Shown here: positions 18,231 through 20,392 of the stretch, piece after piece
Layout: every line of letters starts with the position of its first letter
Position numbering within the stretch: the stretch's first letter is position 1
DNA from: Klebsormidium nitens
Taxonomy: Eukaryota > Streptophyta > Klebsormidiophyceae > Klebsormidiales > Klebsormidiaceae
NCBI GenBank assembly: GCA_000708835.1
Contig: DF237876.1
Coordinates: 1-20,392, forward strand
Direction of reading: 5' to 3'
DNA: 20,392 nt
Notes under the pieces: generated by a model
What the model saw: only the letters and a program-made list of their open reading frames with translations
Database searches by the model: none
What the model was told of the DNA's origin: nothing
Position numbers and translations under genes: made by a program

Positions 18231-18249
18231 GAGGCAATCACTAATCCGA

Positions 18250-18265
18250 GCCGATTTAAATCGGC
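18250..18265. repeat. Perfect 16-bp palindrome GCCGATTTAAATCGGC
   Basis: Flanked by GA on the left and GCTC on the right, so pairing extends with one bulged base. GAGCCGAT, the left half, recurs as a direct repeat at 18280. A 16-bp dyad plus a nearby half site resembles a dimeric binding site. Its counterpart in B3 would fall at the end of the window and is not visible. Confidence 0.55.
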
Positions 18266-19208
18266 GCTCTATCGAAGTCGAGCCGATCATTCACCGCAAA
18301 ATAAGAAACTCAGAATGTCCTCGATATGTTTCTAAAAAAGAACTGAGCCTCCCTCACAATCACATCTCTTTCAAGGCCAGGATTTGTGGTCTACCAGCCG
18401 CAATCGAGAATGTCGTAGTCCTAAATTTCATTAGCGAACAGTATGCGATGTGCTTCAGCGCAGCAGCGTGATCAACCGTCAAAAACAACCGGTCAATGAT
18501 CTTCACAAGAGCTAGACAGAGCGGACCTAGGGGAGTACATGAGATTGACGGCAGATCCAGGGTGGGGACGTTGAGAGATACCTTTAAAGCGTTTGGGAGC
18601 AGCGGAACGATGGATATCTGCTGGTGGTGGCTTGAAGTAACCGCAACGAAATTGGGCGACCGACTGGCCGAACTTCCACTTTTGCTGTCGCTCAAATGGG
18701 CCGCTTGCTCCAAAACCGTACCCCCATGTCCGTCGAAAGTGCGGCCGCAAGCGACGTGAAAGAGATGCCATCTTTAAGAATGCGGGTCGGCATCTGCTGC
18801 AGTTTTCGACTCATTCATATGGCAGACGACACTGCCACAAACGTATGCATCCTAGCCTCAATTTCGCCTGGTTGGCGAGTAAAAGAACCTCTTCTTCGAC
18901 GAGTATTGCACCAGATTATCTTAAGCAGACTCGCACTCGCTTTGAGTACGACGGGTAACAGGCTGCCGTGGGTGCACTTTAGCTGAAAACAGATCTGTAG
19001 CTGCACCGCAAAAGTAAGGCGAACTTTTAGGAGGATCGCAAACACTTCACGACTTTCAAAAGGAACCAGACAAAGCGGGAGAAGAGTTGTGCAGACAGCG
19101 GGAGAGCGACTTGCCTCAAGATAACGCAGTGAGCGGTTTGTATATCTGCGACGGAAAAAATCAACGTGACTGGGTACATTCAGAAAGTCGATTAACTCCC
19201 TGCTGACG

Positions 19209-19457
19209 TCACCTGCTTCGGAAGACAATTAGTCTGCGATTCGAGAAGTGGGCACGTGATAGGCCGAAAAGTTCAGCACTGCAGATTCCAAGATACCGTT
19301 TGGCTTCGGCAAAGACGCCCTTGAGATAGATGCGCCACGCAGAACACACGTGACGCCTTGGCTCAGAAATTGGCACTGGAAAGGATCGGTCTGTTGAATC
19401 TACAGATCGCCAGCAGAATTTCGTCACAGCCACCTCCTGGTGGATGTTCGAGCGCAA
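19209..19457 (-). pseudogene. Minus-strand frame shared with B1, possible relic exon
   Basis: Partner of 15298-15564. Eighty-two codons from TTG at the homologous position (offset 3893), with VAVTKF-x-WR, AEAKRYLG and LSRAH in common. No domain recognised. The net length difference between the copies is in frame, which is modest evidence for former translation. Confidence 0.2.
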
Positions 19458-20072
19458 ACATGTTGTTTTTGTCGCATCCTTGATTCACGGGGAGTAGTTT
19501 CGAACGGAGCCAGTCGGCAGCCGACGACTGAGGGCCGGCGAAAGGAGGAGGCTGAGCAACGGAGTGAGAGCTGACTGCAAGCTGGTTGAGGACCTTAACA
19601 GCGTCGTCGCCGATTCGACGACCTATCGCAAGAAAGTCGTTATTGCAACTTTGTCAGGCTAGCATTGTGGTCCTCAAAGATGTCGTGCGACCTTGTATCT
19701 GAAGAGAGGCACTCCGAATTGTGCGCCTCTGGCAGTAAACTCTACCGGAGCAGCCATTTTTGTCACAGCCAGACAAACAAGGGAAGAGGGAAGATCAGTC
19801 CACATGTGACTGAATTGTTAAATCGAAGCAAGCAACCAGGAAAGCAACTAGCCGGGGAAGGCTGCGAAACCAGTCCAGCCTGAAGATAGTTAAAAAGGGC
19901 TGTTTGAAGCAGTAAACGCATAGACCTTATCTCAGAATACCACGTGGCCCCAAACTTAACAATCATACGCGTGGACACCGTGGCCTCTCCTGCTATTCAA
20001 AGGGGTGATTTTGTCGTGCAGTAAGCTCGTCGTGGCAGGCTCCCGCCGCTTATGAACGCAAGCTACTCTAAG

Positions 20073-20392
20073 TCAGGCCCCACTGATTCTTAGGAGGGCC
20101 AGCTCCACTGTCGAGGCCACATATTGCCAGAGAATTGCGGAAGTACTGGGTCGAAGAGTGTCACCGCGCGCCCAGACTTGCACCATCAACGGCCTTTCCG
20201 ACCTTGCCTCAAGAACAGGCTAAGTTCGAAGGATGAACTCTCAATGATGCAATAATGTTGCTGCTTTCACCAAGCCGGCCGTGACACGTGTCTCGTTCTC
20301 TAATATCTTTGAAGCAGCCTACCATGTGACAGCATATCGTGAGAGTCGTATACTGACCGTCCGCGGCTTGAGAATGTTAGAAGTATTTGCGC
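20073..20392. repeat. Start of repeat unit B3, cut by the window edge
   Basis: GTCAGGCCCC...TCGAGGCCACA, then CGCCCAGACTTGCACCATC and GCCTTTCC match 17968-18105. GTTGCTGCTTTCACCAAGCC (20258) matches GTGGCTGTTGACATCAAGCG (18150), and the next ATCTTTGAAGCAGCCTACCA fits as well. The array continues beyond the right edge. Confidence 0.65.

Larger units (their letters stand above)
17968..20072. repeat. Repeat unit B2 (about 2.1 kb)
   Basis: The unit is delimited by the recurring phrase GTCAGGCCCACTTAATCTTG (17970) and GTCAGGCCCCACTGATTCTTA (20073), each followed by GGAGGGCC and then TCGAGGCCA. The part 18590-19945 matches B1. The part 17968-18230 matches the start of B3. Thus B1, B2 and B3 form a head-to-tail array with a period of about 2.1 kb. 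No intact gene is seen. The frame 18815-19228 on the minus strand (137 codons) overlaps sequence matching minus-strand frames in B1 (for example LLKVRLTF against PLKVRLNF). Confidence 0.75.

Noticed and set aside
1-20392. CRISPR array, rRNA genes or bacterial operons
   Set aside because: No regularly spaced identical repeats, no rRNA motifs, and no strings of co-directional long frames with ribosome binding sites.

Overview
This 20.4-kb window looks like gene-poor, repeat-rich nuclear DNA from a eukaryote. I see no intact recognisable protein gene, no bacterial-style operon, no rRNA and no CRISPR array. The longest open frame is only 193 codons, and the frames do not pack end to end on one strand. 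The signals that can be recognised are eukaryotic: a hAT-type transposase C-terminal segment, and a tRNA-derived unit with RNA polymerase III A and B boxes. Mixed base composition, GC-rich islands and dense old repeats would suit a protist or alga, but I cannot name the organism.

Layout. (1) Positions 1-2460 hold small structured elements. Three related palindromic hairpins lie at 56-108, 487-541 and 1814-1873. The third follows a tRNA-like sequence with A and B boxes (1712-1790) and precedes a T6 run (1884-1889), so the three parts could form one Pol III transcription unit. A strand-biased cluster of 14 CGGCA motifs (2145-2441) follows, with spacings close to multiples of one DNA helical turn. 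(2) Positions 2680-3260 hold, on the minus strand, a short open segment resembling the hAT transposase dimerisation region. (3) Positions 4738-14010 are two collinear, diverged copies (A1 and A2) of a unit of about 4.6 kb. Decayed partial copies lie to the left (about 4120-4737, and 2680-3140 for the hAT-containing end). Each full unit carries a decayed version of the hAT-like segment near its right end, and a GC-rich block with a conserved ATTGG/CCAAT motif near its left end. (4) Positions 14640-20392 hold a second repeat family. B1 (14640-16050), B2 (17968-20072) and the start of B3 (20073-end) follow a period of about 2.1 kb, and B1 is separated from B2 by about 1.8 kb of extra sequence. 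A short block near the left of B1 also matches the A units, so the two families share at least one segment.

Interpretation. From 2.6 kb to the end, most of the window is best read as an old tandem array of large repeat units, probably built around or invaded by a hAT-like DNA transposon and since decayed. It acts more like a complex satellite or transposon graveyard than a gene cluster. A few unit segments are much better conserved than their surroundings: about 5020-5110, 5818-5870, 6740-6850, 7670-7705 and 8885-8930, with their partners. They may be remnants of exons or regulatory DNA. All alignments were done by eye. Family assignments rest on motif recognition, not database searches.
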